This document shows, piece by piece, positions 23,952 to 35,521 of a DNA stretch of 64,000 nucleotides. Within the stretch, counting starts at the first letter, position 1. Each line of letters begins with the position of its first letter. Made by a program: the position numbers and the translations under genes. The notes under the pieces were generated by a model. It was not told the DNA's origin. It searched no databases and saw only the letters and a list, made by a program, of their open reading frames with translations. Source of the DNA: Baylisascaris procyonis (taxonomy: Eukaryota > Nematoda > Chromadorea > Rhabditida > Ascarididae); the NCBI GenBank assembly GCA_037389465.1, contig JAZARR010000236.1, forward strand, positions 868,001-932,000, read 5' to 3'.

Positions 23952-25379
23952 GTATATGTTGCCTTACTTTGCCTGTATATGTTTCTTTTGCATTTGTATT
24001 CCACAGCTTGCGAGAAATGTGAATAAATGACTGTTACTAACGCTGTTATTATTACTACTGCTACTAATACCCCTACTAATACTGACTGTATGGACGAAGT
24101 TCCGTGGTTCCATGATTGAGTACCCCAATAATAGGCAAAAAAAGCAAAATAATTCGCCCTTTCATTCGACCAGCGATTCAGAAATAATAATTGATTGTAT
24201 TGAAGTGATTGGGAGATTCGTGTTGCGTTTTGTTACGCGGCAAATTCTTTCCAATGTTTATTGGATGGGTCACCTTTAGTTAGTTGCGGGGATTGCTTGC
24301 TGACATGTTGCCTTATTAAGCGATATCATTTGAAACGGTTGTTTGCTGAAGTGTTTGCATAGTTCATTGCAGTTATAGTCAGCACATTAATAGGGAATGC
24401 AGTTTAGAGAGTAGTAACTATCTGTTTAGTTTAGACGAATTCAGTGGTGAAAAGATATGCGGATAGATCAAAAAACGATATAACCCTCAAAGAATTCGAT
24501 CACCCGCCTCTTGCTGGGAAACTGATCGGTATTCCCTTGTGATCACAAAATTATCAATTATTGATTCATCGGCGATCATGTGGATAATTGAGCACTCTTT
24601 TACTTAGATTATGTCGAGGACTTATTGCTGTAAGTTAATGGTAATTTGTGAGAACGGAACAAACAAACTAACCATCAATCAGTTCGTTTATTTATTAGAG
24701 ATTGTTGCCAATGATCCCACCGAAATGTTATATAAGTTTGGCGTGCCTCAATGATTATAGGGACCTGTAAGCGTGGCTCGATTGCGTTCGATGTTCGAGA
24801 ACCCATCGAGCAACGCTTTCTTCGATCAGTAACATTAGATTTACGCTTCATTGGGTGATTGTACCCTTTCGGAATTTGCAACTGAAATATTTTCGTTGTG
24901 TTCATTCATATTGGAATGTCGTCACAAAATTCTAATCGCTTGTTGATCGAAACGTTAGCGTTCATTGGTGCATTATGCAACGGCATTATTACTTGAAAAA
25001 TATTTCGAAACTTTCTTCCATTTCTCTATGAAATTTTTCTACCAGCCGGGTGTTTTTGAGGTGATGGGAAATAGTGAAATTGTTGAAAATTGAATCCTTG
25101 CAATTAAGACATTCAAGAACGATCTCTCTTCGACGTCACTCATAGGATGTATCGTTAATTGACGAAACTGTTAAGGCGGAGGTCTGTTTTAAGGAATGTT
25201 ACAAAAACTGATGGCTAGTAGAAATCATGAAATCTCATACAAGAATCCCCAATCTCAGTGATTCTAATGTTTTTTTTAGCTTGAGCGTGAAGTCAACGCA
25301 ATTGGTTTTCCATAAATATCGTTCCCGATAACGGGCAGGCCAAGCAGTGGAATTGTCAACATCACGAATCTGAGAGTTG
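23053..25379. other. Intron-like or intergenic stretch in D
   Basis: AT-rich with no exon I trust. A weak candidate at 24,700-24,770 (LLPMIPPKCYIS) has a GTAAGC donor but no recognisable homology. Confidence 0.4.
23861..23947. repeat. (AT)n microsatellite (D)
   Basis: 87 bp of pure AT, two bases longer than its D' counterpart. It produces spurious IYIYIY ORFs on both strands. Confidence 0.97.
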
Positions 25380-25521
25380 GCCAATTCGCATCGACCAATA
25401 TACAAATTGGCACCTCCTTGAATGCAGAATTGTCGGAACGCCGGCGCCCACACTTACCTGGTACAAGGATGGCTTGAAGTTGCTTCTCGAAAACAGAATG
25501 TACAATATACCGATAGAAAAG
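25380..25521 (+). pseudogene. Ig (I-set) domain exon with frame breaks, UNC-89/titin-like (D)
   Basis: The + strand encodes LECRIVGTPAPTLTWYKDGL then KLLLENRMYNI, a classic I-set B-C-C' segment (Cys, G-x-P-x-P-x-x-x-W-x-K-D-G) as in UNC-89/obscurin, twitchin and titin. The preceding GTSL lies in another frame, so a single base appears to be lost at about 25,395. A stop lies in the upstream frame, and the donor at 25521 leaves phase 0 while the next exon needs phase 1. D and D' share these breaks. Either a decayed copy or consensus error. Confidence 0.6.
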
Positions 25522-25801
25522 GTATACATGGATAATCAATTCAGAGCTTTTAAATGAAACATCGTCAACTGATGCCTGTCTATGATCATGAACGCAATTC
25601 TGATGATCGCTTTTCGGCACTCTGAGTCCTGGCTGCATTATGCGGCTTTGAAGTAATGAAATGGTAGAGGAGATGGGGAGGGACGAGACATGAGGAGAGA
25701 TGGTTCTTGAGGGGCGTTATCGAATTATTTGTCTCGCATGCAGCAGTTCAGATGCATAACTCTGTCTAGTCGCACGATATCAGGGTATTGCTCAATTTCA
25801 G

Positions 25802-25914
25802 GAGTGTCAAGATTGAACGTAATGAACATTGTGCATGAAGATGCTGGAGAATTTCATGCGAAGCGGTCAGTCCCTCTCGAAAGGACTTCACAAATTGCAT
25901 CGTTAAAATTATCG
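25802..25914 (+). CDS. Ig-domain C-terminal half exon (D)
   Basis: GVSRLNVMNIVHEDAGEFHA then KRSVPLERTSQIASLKLS: Ig E-F-G strands with the D-A-G-E-F turn, the usual partner of the preceding LECR...WYKDG exon. 38 codons, acceptor AATTTCAG, donor TCG|GTGCGT. The expected F-strand Cys after the DAGEF turn is not visible (FHAKRSV), so the domain may be degenerate. Confidence 0.6.
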
Positions 25915-26343
25915 GTGCGTTCTTCATCTCATAACAATCTGAGTTTCAATTAACGTTGAATATCCCCCATCCCCCTAGAGTGAATAATAGCAAAGGCATA
26001 GATTTAATGACATATTCAACTGTACTGTTATAACAAAGACTCCCTTTTTGTTTATTTTTTGTTATTATTTCTCCAGTAATGGTACTTAACCATCAGAAGT
26101 GATCTCTTCATATCGGGAAAGAGCATTATGGGGATATTGTAGGGATTGCAAGTTTAGAAGTTTTGTATTAAAAATTATTCCTTCTTAGTTCCCTTTCCTC
26201 CCTTTTTTGAAGGCTGTTCACCACTTGCTCCTGAATTACTGCAATTGCTATCTTGATTTACCACCATGAAGTGATCTCTTGGAATGTCATTTTCAATTTC
26301 CATAATAAAGAAAAATTTTTAATTTCACTGATGAATTTTCTAG

Positions 26344-26475
26344 GTACGGATGAAACTCCGCGTTCTCCAACAAAATCCACCACTCACAGCCCTTCGCCTT
26401 CTGCTATAGCTGTCCAAGAGGAACTCAGACCAGCAGTGATAACTAGGCCACTCAATGATGCAACCGACTTTGAAG
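26344..26475 (+). CDS. Exon with Ser/Pro linker then RPAVITRPLNDATDFEG (D)
   Basis: GTDETPRSPTKSTTHSPSPS linker, then RPAVITRPLNDATDFEG, which resembles the A-strand start of an I-set Ig domain (P-x-x-x-x-x-L-x-D-x-x-x-x-E-G). Enters and leaves with one carried G, so it is phase-compatible with 27593-27726. UNC-89/obscurin-like by motif only. Confidence 0.55.
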
Positions 26476-27104
26476 GTGATACTATGAAAACGGTTTCCGT
26501 GTTGAGAAGTGGTGCGATTCAACGTTCTAACATTTTCCTCGTTTCTTGATTTGTTGCCATAAGATAGTGGTTGACAAGCAAGGTGCTGAATCCTTCCGGG
26601 TACTTGCGTTTTGAGATGGCGTCTAGAAATATTGGATAAGCCGAATCTCATGTCTCTGTGTATGTTTCTGTTTGTACTATTTGGAAATATTGAATTTAGG
26701 GTCGCTGTTTTTCACATTATTGACCTAAACCAATGATCCGCCTCTTTACCAACCTTCAGATTCATCGATTAATGTTGAGATGGGTGATGAATTTTAAAAG
26801 GTCTAAAATTTACCCATTTTTTGCAACAGTCGGTCATTCAGGAAAACAGATCCTTTCTAAATTGTTATGAAGCACAGGTTGGGATTATGTATAACTGGCT
26901 GACTGCGCATGTTTTTTGTCACCATTTGTTGGGTGTTGCAGCTGAGCTACCTCCGTTTCCTCCTCCTCCCCCTCCCGGCTGCCAGTTATCGATGAGGTCA
27001 GAGTATACCGCAGTGAGGCAGACGCTTTAAAAAATGCTTGACGCAGACAAATTTATACACGTAGGTATATGTGTATATGTATACATATATATGTGTATAT
27101 TTAC

Positions 27105-27351
27105 CTGATGGTCCGTCCATCCGCCAAGGGTCGGCTCCGATCTTTGGAGTTCCATTCGCATTTCTACTCGAATATTTAGCATTAAGATTTGCAGCAGTGA
27201 CGTTCGGGTTGCTAGCCCTTGTGCCCCCTATAGCCGCGGTTTGCCCTTTCAATGCGTAGCCTGGATGGTCTCTGAGAATCAGACACATAGTCGTCATCCC
27301 GTGGTCTACTCGGAGCCTCTCCAGCATGATAGGATCTGATGCATCAATTTG
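27105..27351 (-). CDS. Possible - strand exon inside the D locus
   Basis: On the - strand, an acceptor AAAAACAG before 27351 and a donor CAG|GTAAAT at 27105 bound an open frame of 82 codons: QIDASDPIMLERLRVDHGMT ... PGYALKGQTAAIGGTRASNP ... TPKIGADPWRMDGPSG. GC content is well above the flanks. It opposes the + strand exons and has no family I recognise. It may be an exon of a nested gene or a fragment of a repeat. Confidence 0.4.
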
Positions 27352-27592
27352 CTGTTTTTGATAGATTCACGTCATTCGCCAGGTATTGGTTGCTTTCTCA
27401 GTTATTCATTCGTCTGACTTGCAATAATTGAAGTATTTAGGTCAGCGATGGTATACAATTTTGCGTTCCCAGTTTAAGTTACAATTACGATTATCGAGGA
27501 ATAGTCACTTTTGTTTTTGATCATTTCGTTTAATCTACGCCTCACTTTTTGATGTTGAATTCGACAGAGAGGTCTTTGTTGGATTGTTTTAG

Positions 27593-27726
27593 GCGAAAGT
27601 TACCTCCGGCACGGCGCAATTCAGTGGATGAAGGATGTTCACGAAGAGGGAAGTGGGCATGAGTGGGTTGCCGTTCTCAATGTTCCACCAAAATGCAACC
27701 TCACGCGCCGATTGCTGATGCTGCAG
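27593..27726 (+). CDS. Unidentified exon (AIQWMKDVHEEGSGHEWVAV) (D)
   Basis: 45 codons with acceptor TTGTTTTAG and donor CAG|GTAAGT. Reads ESYLRHGAIQWMKDVHEEG then HEWVAVLNVPPKCNLTRRLL. The WMKD and HEWVAV-NVPP patterns recall Ig/Fn3 strands of giant muscle proteins, but this is weak. Leaves phase 0, matching 29096-29308. Confidence 0.5.
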
Positions 27727-28059
27727 GTAAGTATTTGATTAGGAATAGTGGGCACATTGTCAGCTGATATATCATCCTGCAGCAATGATAGTGTGTACAC
27801 GTTGGGATTGAGACAGTTCAGTGCTCAGTGATGATGCCTTTAAGATTTAGGTTTGTTGACTGACCTGCGTAATTTCACTTAACCGTGGCAGGTGCAGTCA
27901 GGTATTTCTGAAGGAACCGACTCTGCCACAGGAAGTAGTGAATTCATCATTGAAATTTCATCTATTTAGACTAGAGAAATCTTCTGTGCTTCGCTGGCAT
28001 GGTGGATATCGCGATGGTGGTCCACATTGCACCCTTTACTTGCCTCCGATTTGCATTTA

Positions 28060-28205
28060 TAGCGTGCGTTATGGTGACATCTTACCTCTGTGTGTATAAG
28101 CGTCCATTTCTGTGTCCCGTTTCCGCTAGTTTCGACTCGGGAACCACTAAAGGGAGAACTGTAATTTAGAGAGTATAATGTATGACGTTGTAGTTTGGTG
28201 CATAC
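28060..28205. repeat. Dispersed repeat R3, copy 2 (D)
   Basis: Matches 3340-3490 around tagtttcgactcgggaacc, including the upstream TCTGTGTGTATA-type run and the downstream gagagtataatg-like tail. Confidence 0.6.
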
Positions 28206-29095
28206 ATAAATCTCCCACAACAGCATTTCGTTCAATCTATCGACTCCAGGTGAAGTCACAAGTACCTAAGGCTGACTGTTCAACGGCTCAACGGGTTTTC
28301 ATTTGATATCGATTGGGTGATAAGAAAGCGAATCTTTCGAGGAGTTTCTATAAGTAATCGGTTCAGTTAAAACACGAATGCATTACTGAAAAATTTATGT
28401 TATTTGCTCGTTGAGTGAAACTGGTTTATCAGAGCTCCTGGATTGGTAGGCTTCTCGACTTGCATATTTTATCTTATTTGCCAATTTTTTCTGCCAGAAC
28501 AATTTTGTTGTTTTATGCGATTTGTGGTGTAGCAGATTGCTGGAGGAGATCTAAGTTTGTATGGCTAGTTGTTGTGAAAGGCAATCTTTTTGACTCTCTT
28601 TTCTTTGTTTCCCATATTGAGAGTCAACGTTAACTTTAGGCATATTGAACGTGCTCATGTCATAGAAATTCATCTTGATCTTGTGACTGCAACTTGAATA
28701 CCTAAACAAAATTGATATATTCGTAGACTGGCATATCAAAGATGGCTGATTGTTGATGAAACCGGTGTCTTCTGTTGATCTAACTGGTACTGTTTCCTGT
28801 TGCGTACGGTTTGCTGTTTACTGCTTGAAAATATAGCTTAGGTACTTGTAGAGATGAGGAAGCTTTCTCTAGCATGTGATTGAACTAGTAAGCAGCCAGT
28901 GTTTGAGATTTTATCTAGCTTCTTTCACTCGGTATAAAACAGCGAAGAAATTGTCGTAGAAGTGGAAAACCTGGTCGAGTATTGAACAGTCCTGCTGACG
29001 TATACTTTAGAACAAATACACCATAGACATATACAGGTTTATGCATCGTAAGCTGTTTATAGAGATAGCACTTTTAGTGAAATATAGATTTTAAG

Positions 29096-29308
29096 GGTTC
29101 TGAGGGAGAGAAGCGGCCATCGGTGGCTTCAACAAACCAGGCAGCAAGCGCAGAATCACTCCAGCATCAGACACCTTCGTTAGAGAATCTATTGGCACGC
29201 TCAAGGATCTTCGATGAGCGCATTCCCGAAGTGGTTGCTGACGATGCCTCTTTGCAGGAAACACCTCTCGGTTTGTTGCTACCTTCAAGTGATTTTTGCA
29301 CTTTATCA
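29096..29308 (+). CDS. Unidentified Ser-rich exon (D)
   Basis: 71 codons, phase 0 to 0, donor TCA|GTGAGT. Reads EKRPSVASTNQAASAESLQH, then SLENLLARSRIFDERIPEVV and ETPLGLLLPSSDF. Probably a linker in a large protein. Its phase does not match the next exon (29429) without another small exon. Confidence 0.5.
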
Positions 29309-29428
29309 GTGAGTAAAGCGTTGTATATTATGTGGGACGTTGGGTAATCATGCTTAACAGTGATAAGTTCATACTTCAAGATCTGCTGGGCCTATGATAT
29401 ATCCTTTTTTTTAACATAACAATTGTAG

Positions 29429-29737
29429 TATCGATCCGCCACTACATTCTGAGGCGTGCAGAGCAAAAAAGTCCTGTCAGGAAAAGTGGGTGAAATTAGG
29501 CGGTGCAGAGGAAGTTTTTAGCGATGTGCGGAGTTTTTGCAGCGTTCATCAAACCTCGCTTACTGTAGAAGTGGTAAGCAGTATGTATTCTTTAGGGTCA
29601 TCAAGGGCTGTGGATACGGATCAGGAAAGCGTCTCGACCAATAACAATCCAGGTCTGGATACGAGTGTAGAGAGTTTTGATGCAGCCATCACTCTTGGCG
29701 ACCAATCAGCCAACACGAATGTATCAGTCGGAGCCAG
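29429..29737 (+). CDS. Unidentified acidic Ser/Thr-rich exon (D)
   Basis: Open for 102 codons from acceptor AATTGTAG to donor CCAG|GTGAGA. Cys-containing start (SEACRAKKSCQEKWVKLGG), then VDTDQESVSTNNNPGLDTSV. Needs two carried bases. Family unknown. Confidence 0.45.
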
Positions 29738-30822
29738 GTGAGAGTCTTTTCTGCTGTCATTGAAAAGAAGAGCAGTGAGTGCAATAAGGCGACAGAATCA
29801 TAACAGTAAGATAGATTCTGGACGTTTAGCTAAGCAGTCAACCATCTTCTTCATTCCTGTACTATCTTTATGGTGTAATGTGGCGGAAAATCTCTTTTTT
29901 GTATCGAATATTGTTTTGTCAAGTGCTAATATTGCTCCGGGGGGGGGGGAGAGGGAGTGCTCCACCGTTAAGCGTCGTAAGCTCCGAGCTTAACCCTTAC
30001 CTTTGAGGTCTATGAACGCGTATGCTTTCGCTCACTGTCACTGGGGCCCTCGATCCTGTACAATTTCACACCCATTTTTATAGTAGATGGTTAGTGGTTC
30101 AACTTGAGTGCGAAGATGGTTAGTTCATGTTTGATTTTTTCACTATTATTGCATTTGGAATTACTTGGCAGTGACCATATAGCCTCATCTTTACTAATTG
30201 CTTGAAGAGTGATTACGGAACTATTGAGTTTTGGGTTATTTATATAGGGAGGTATGAAATCCTTATTTCTATAATTTATGTCACTTTTTCCGGTTGGAGT
30301 GAGCTTCGAGAGTTATTCACAGGATAAGTCATATCTACTTAACAATGTGGCCTTTTTGGGGTTGTGAGTGGAAGACTTTTCAACATTTCCGTGTTATTGT
30401 TGTTTTTTTCTTTGCAAATTTTCCACATCGCATCCTTTCTTTAAAGATTTTTTTTTAGTAAAATACCATTGAAATCATAGTGTATTTGATCATCCTTCTG
30501 CTTTCATCCATTGTTTATGAATAATACTTGTGTATACTTTTAATTTAAAATATATTTATAGAAATGAGTGATGAGTACAATTTGTGATATTTGCTGTTTG
30601 CTGCATAGATTTATCGAATTCTTCATAGTTCGGATTTGCTGTGATTTTGCAACATTCAATTGTTAATTTATTCATCCCAGCACCCCCTTCCCTTGTGATC
30701 ATTTCGATTGCCTTCGCTTTTAATGTTGATTCCTTCAACAATAATCTGCCTGAGAGTTGCTAGATACTTATGTTTAAATTTTCTACGATCGTTTTCTGAT
30801 GAGTAATCTCCATCGGCTTCAA
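29738..30822. other. No recognised gene
   Basis: AT-rich sequence with a G10 run at 29,940. No supported exon. The position of the D boundary here is unknown because D' leaves the window. Confidence 0.4.
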
Positions 30823-31310
30823 GCCTACTGTTGTCATTTTGGACGTTAGAATCTTTTGATCAGTATGTAATTCATGCTTGAATGTTTTGCAATGGATTGC
30901 AATGAAGAAGTGGGTGCACTAGTTTACAATACGTTCCCGTTACCGAGGGCTGCACGCGGCAGTCGTGTGGAGCCATTTGCGCGGGCGATGCCCAGACGAT
31001 CGCAATAGAAATATCAACTCTCAGTGGATAGAACATTGTAGACGCCTCCAAACGGTTACAGTAACGTTGTTGATCGTAGAGCAAGTCGTTTAAGAACGTA
31101 GGTCAGCTCGATTGTGACCATGCCTCTTAGAAATATCGATTTTGTGCTAAGAATAGGGTATATAAAGACCGTTACTCCCTCTCTAGTCATTCGTTTCGTG
31201 TTTACTCGCAAGTGGTGGTTGTTCGAGTGTGGTACTGTGGGGCCCGAGTGAGGCCGAGGAGTGGATTAATGAGGGCTGTTTTCATTATTGTTTGTATTGC
31301 TCGGCAGCAA
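30823..31310 (+). mobile_element. Retroelement-like 3' end, copy B
   Basis: Second copy of 15957-16482. The ORF is shorter (stops after PRRSQ), but frame and TATA box (GGGTATATAAAGACCG) are kept. The match ends at GGCAGCAAACCCG. It sits about 75 bp upstream of the WDFY3-like exon at 31386. Confidence 0.4.
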
Positions 31311-31385
31311 ACCCGTAGCCGAGCAGTACGAAGCGAAATATTCGATGCTGTTTGCTATCAGTTCATTCAACGTCGATTATTGTAG

Positions 31386-34300
31386 AGTGAAGGCACTAGT
31401 GTCGATGATGACACCACATGGTCATCGTGTTGCGCGCAGTCATTGTTCGTGGGATTCAATATATCTCTGGAAGGGTTCGCTTGCTTGCTGATCCCTTCCC
31501 TCTCTCCTGCTTCTGCGGATCTTGGCGGAGTGGGCCATGGCGAGTATGTTTTCCGACCGCTTAATGGACTCACTGTTGCCACGTAAGTTTTCGTCGTTGT
31601 TTTTATGTCTGAGCACATTTGGCTTAAAACCAGCACTGTGAAGTCCAAATAGTGTGTGATTTTTTCAGGTGTGCTCAATGCTAATCGAACTTTCTTTTTC
31701 ATTGTTTCATTTGGTTTCTCCTGCGTTATATGATTTTGCTGTTTTATGCGTTTTTGGTCTAAACATTTTGAGATGCGGGGATTGCAAATTGCAGATCAAT
31801 ATGCGATGAATTCTTTCTCTCATCAGTTGGGTTTCTTGGCGATCATATTGTTACTGTAAAAATGATCTTATCACTCCTGATGATCAATTGGCATGTTATC
31901 TAAGTAGGCGATACGTAGCGGCTATGTACGTTGAGTTGACATGTTCGCATTAACTCTTGTTATTTAGCTTCTTCGCCATATGTTTTCTGAAGTTTGGGGT
32001 GAGGCATCTCAGTACTTTATCCTTTCCAAGTATATTTCTCCGGATGGTCCTTCCATCTTCAGAAAACCGGAACGACAGCAACTGCGGTGGTTCGTCGATT
32101 TGTTCTGACCCATTTCTCGGTTCCATCAGGAAACTTAATTTACTGATTCAAGTAACCGAAGTGCATATGATGCTCCGGCGTGCTGGAAGTTATCTCTGCC
32201 TAATGTCACTGCTGCTTTCTCTCGATGTCAGAAACTATGCAGAAATCCACTGATGAACATGACAACTTTTTTTTTAACAGAACTGCATAGTTCAAATGGC
32301 TATCTCTAGCACTTGCCCGTTAAATGAACTATTGAACCAAGACGTTGTATTGCGTGAAAAACGTCGAATTACATTTCATATGGCTTTGAATAGCAATTTT
32401 TGGTCGAAGTGACAATTGTGCGAAATTTTTATCCTTTTTCTTGCAGGTCAAATGGGACAATTTATGCACAGCTCTTCGTGCCACGGGGGCATTCGACGAT
32501 TCTTCAAAATGTTTTGATGGAAGTGACAATGTTTGGCGGCTGGATACTACGCATCTGCGCGGACATATTTCTGCGTTTCACCGAGTCTTCCAACATTACG
32601 AGCAGATCCATTCCTGGTACGCTTTATTTATGGCTCTCCTTTATTAACGCAGTTCGTTGGTCTGATTTAGGATATAAGTTGTACTTTTCACTTACTAAAT
32701 GCAGAATGCTCTATCACCTTTCAGCCTTAAATCTTTAACGGTCACATGTTCACGCTAGACATAATCATATGTAAGGGAAATGGAACCATCATCTTGGTAG
32801 TCTACTGTATAAATGCAACCTATGCATGAATTGGCTGTAACACTTTTCTGAACTTTCATTATCAAGAGCTTTATATTGATTTGTGGATCAGTCTTGTAAC
32901 GTTTTTATTTATGAGAGCTTGACTTTGGCACGAATATCCCTGAGCAATATCTCTCCTTTATGATAGCTCGACGTTTACGCTGTTATGCGATATGGAATGC
33001 TGAAGATTTTTCCCCTTGTAAATTGCTCCTCCCTCGTTAAGTCGGCGAAACGTGACATTTCCGATGGCTTGTGCTATGCAAATTAAGTTAAATGCTATTT
33101 TACGAGGCAGAAGATCGGTGCTTAAGCTCGTTGTCTGCTTCATGTCTGCGTGAAAGCACTGTATTTCATCTAGTGTAACAATGAGGCTGAACAACAGACA
33201 GTGCTGCAGATTGACAAACGGTGTCATGCGAGAAGACACAAAAATTTCGTTGTTTTTGCTTCCCTCAGTAGAAATCGATCGCAGTTGGTGCATTTTCTGC
33301 TGCTGGATGGAAGGGATCCTCTGTTATTGAGTGATCACGTTCCAAGGTATCACCTTGTTATCAATTCGGGATGCATTCGGGAAGCATTCACTTCTCCAAA
33401 TAAAGGGGGAGGGAAGGGAGAAGACGAACATCTTGAGAAATGAGGGCCACCGCGACGTGTACAAGATCCTTTGTCTTTACAAATGAATGAAATGGGGTGA
33501 ACGATGAGCTTCGATGAAAGTCCCAATCATTGATCCTACCAACGATCTTTGCAGCCGAGTTCAATCAACCATTCGTTGCTCATATGCGCAGCAGAGCGAA
33601 ACTGCGGGTGGTGACCTGGAGAAAGAAGGTGATTTGGATATCGACGATTTGGTGAGAGTGGCATTCGCTGATGTTATTGGCACACGGCGGTGGATACATA
33701 TTGCAGTGGTATTGGCGCGGTCAATGCTTAAGCACAGTCAGGTTGGCATTTTCCTTTAGTTCTTACTGTTGCCGAATTTTGCTCTTTCTTTCTTCTCTCC
33801 TTTTTTAGTCTCATTCTCCATCTCCTACCGTACTCTCTTATTTGTTTATGCACTACGGTAGTGCATCTTATATTAAGCAGCTGTTTTCTTTGTATTTATT
33901 TGATCTTTTCTGCGGCGAACATGGACATTTTTCTTCGTTCTCTCTCCCTTAACTACGGTGAAGGGTACCCACAGCCGTCACATCCTACAGTTGAAGGCCA
34001 AAGGCCGCAGCAGATAGCGTCAGTAAGTAAGAGCTTGAAATGTGTTTTGCCGGACGAACAGAAAAATGATGAAGTATTTCATTCGAGGGCATTCCAAGGC
34101 TGATTTCTGGTTGTTCTTCATCCTGTACTGTGCCAAACTAGCGGCTCTTCCCGCTTTTTAGCCTCACCAACGCCATTTGTTTTGTATAGAGCTCATGCTG
34201 TCACTCACATGGTTGAAGTTCTCTTGCTTATTCATTTGGTGGCTTTAAACAGTTTCAACCAGTGTATGTTGATCTGATGAGTGGGAGTGCCTCGTTATTT

Positions 34301-35521
34301 GGAAAGTCTCATCGACATGTGAACTTGATGATTTGCTTTGTCATTGCGTAAATGCTTTCTGCTTAAGATTGCACTTCAAAATTGCGGGTTTCTTCTTGTT
34401 CGAGGAGCCACTAAGTGCGGAGGCCGTTGCGAGAATATATCGGCGCTTGAACCCCATTACGTCGGCAACTTCCAGGTTTCGTTTTGTCACCTTCTGTTTT
34501 TTGCTGATAGCGTTTTTGATGGCCCTGCTTCCACCGTATGAAGGAAGGTATACTATTGCTTTGCGCTTAGATTTAGGCAAACATCGTTTCAGCTCTTCAA
34601 TCAGCACCTCTGCTCTCTTTTCTGTTTTCCCACTTATCGAATTAGCGGTGAAAATACCTGTAATCATGTCTCTGCTTCCTTGTATTGCTCCGTTCCTATC
34701 GGCACTTTTCTTAGGACGCTTTTTTTGCATATAATGACATGTAGTTGAGCGGGATGGTGGATAATTTAAGATGGCAGTAATGACTGCTTGATTTCCGTAG
34801 GCTAGGATATGTCGTTCGTTAGTGTTTCATCGAAAAACATGCATCAGATTTAAGCAGGCAGTCGTCAAACTTCAGCGGCACAGATTTCCTTTTCAAAGAA
34901 ATCTGGATTCTGGAAATTGAAAAAATTTTGCAAGCAGCAGTACGATCGAAGCAGTAGCTTCTCGAGGTAGTTTTTTTATAATGAATTTTATGCCTATTTA
35001 CTCATTGACATTTACTCATTGATACCGTCTCTTGCATAATGGAAGCAATATGACGGTCGAATAAGCTATAAATGGTTGTTGCACAAGAATTCGATGAGCG
35101 CTTGTATTGTGCAATTTAATCTTAAAAAATGTCCCGAATTTTGCCTTTTCAAATGATTCCTCACCAAAATTTTCGGTTTCTACTGCTTTGAATGCGATAC
35201 GATCCTATCAAGTAAGCACCAGTCAATTCTCAATTGTTTCAATGACTTTTTTAATGCTTCCCCGCCTGCTCCATGTCATTTTCGTGCATTTTCTTTGTTT
35301 TATGCAAAATTGGAATATGGCTGCCAAGCATATTCTCTGTCAACTTTCAGACATTGGCAGTGCTAGTGGACACAAATCGGGACACTCCATCAATTCCCAA
35401 CATACATCGACGTGTCCTTCTCGACTTACAAACAACATACAATAACCGGGAAGACGTTCTGTGCGACATCGACGTGTGGAAGGATGCGAATCCCGACCTG
35501 TCTCGACTTCTATGCGATCAG
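31386..35521 (+). pseudogene. wdfy-3: WDFY3/ALFY-type BEACH protein, middle exons, with frame breaks
   Basis: Autophagy-linked FYVE/BEACH scaffold protein family. Exons: 31386-31582 (VKALVSMMTPHGHRV, then in another frame FNISLEGFACLLIPSLSP; human WDFY3 has RVKCLVSMTTPH and DTSLEGFGCLFLPSLAP); possibly 31993-32151; 33555-33741 (VIGTRRWIHIAVVLARSMLK, the ConA-like WHHLVLV strand); about 33,900-34,022 (LNYGEGYPQPSHP...PQQIAS); 34368-34475 (FFLFEEPLSAEAVARIY then, shifted, LEPHYVGNFQ); 35351-35521 (NREDVLCDIDVWKDANPDLS, human LLCDFEVWLHAP). Order matches the family. Two exons change frame inside a conserved block, so this is either a decayed copy or sequence with indel errors. The BEACH, WD40 and FYVE parts are not in the window. 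Confidence 0.7.
32450..32611 (+). CDS. Unidentified exon within the WDFY3-like region
   Basis: Acceptor TTCTTGCAG, donor CCTG|GTACGC, open frame VKWDNLCTALRATGAFDDSS then RLDTTHLRGHISAFHRVFQH. I cannot align it to WDFY3 from memory. The lineage-specific insert and foreign-fragment explanations both stand. Confidence 0.45.

Larger units (their letters stand above)
18631..29737. repeat. Segmental duplication unit D
   Basis: From ATCTTTATAGGTATTC at 18,631 the sequence matches that from 53,008 onward. The offset starts at 34,377 and drifts only to 34,384 through small homopolymer and (AT)n length changes. The match still holds at the window end (64,000, corresponding to about 29,617 here), so the true 3' boundary is unseen. 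The end coordinate given is only the last exon checked. Confidence 0.97.

Noticed and set aside
23794..24030. IYIYIY ORFs on both strands (also 58,177-58,407)
   Set aside because: They arise from the (AT)n microsatellite.
25276..25638. 120-codon - strand ORF
   Set aside because: Antisense shadow of the Ig-like exon, whose + strand motif (LECR...GTPAPT...WYKDG) is far more specific.
29573..29594. Tiny intron GTAAGC...TTTAG in the exon 29429-29737
   Set aside because: At 22 bp it is too short to be spliced, and the frame is open straight through.
32030..32160. Confident WDFY3 assignment for the frame VRHLSTLSFPSIFLRMVLPS
   Set aside because: Only vague similarity to the HPVRLL...VVRR region, and its phase does not fit the preceding exon. 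Kept only as a possible exon.
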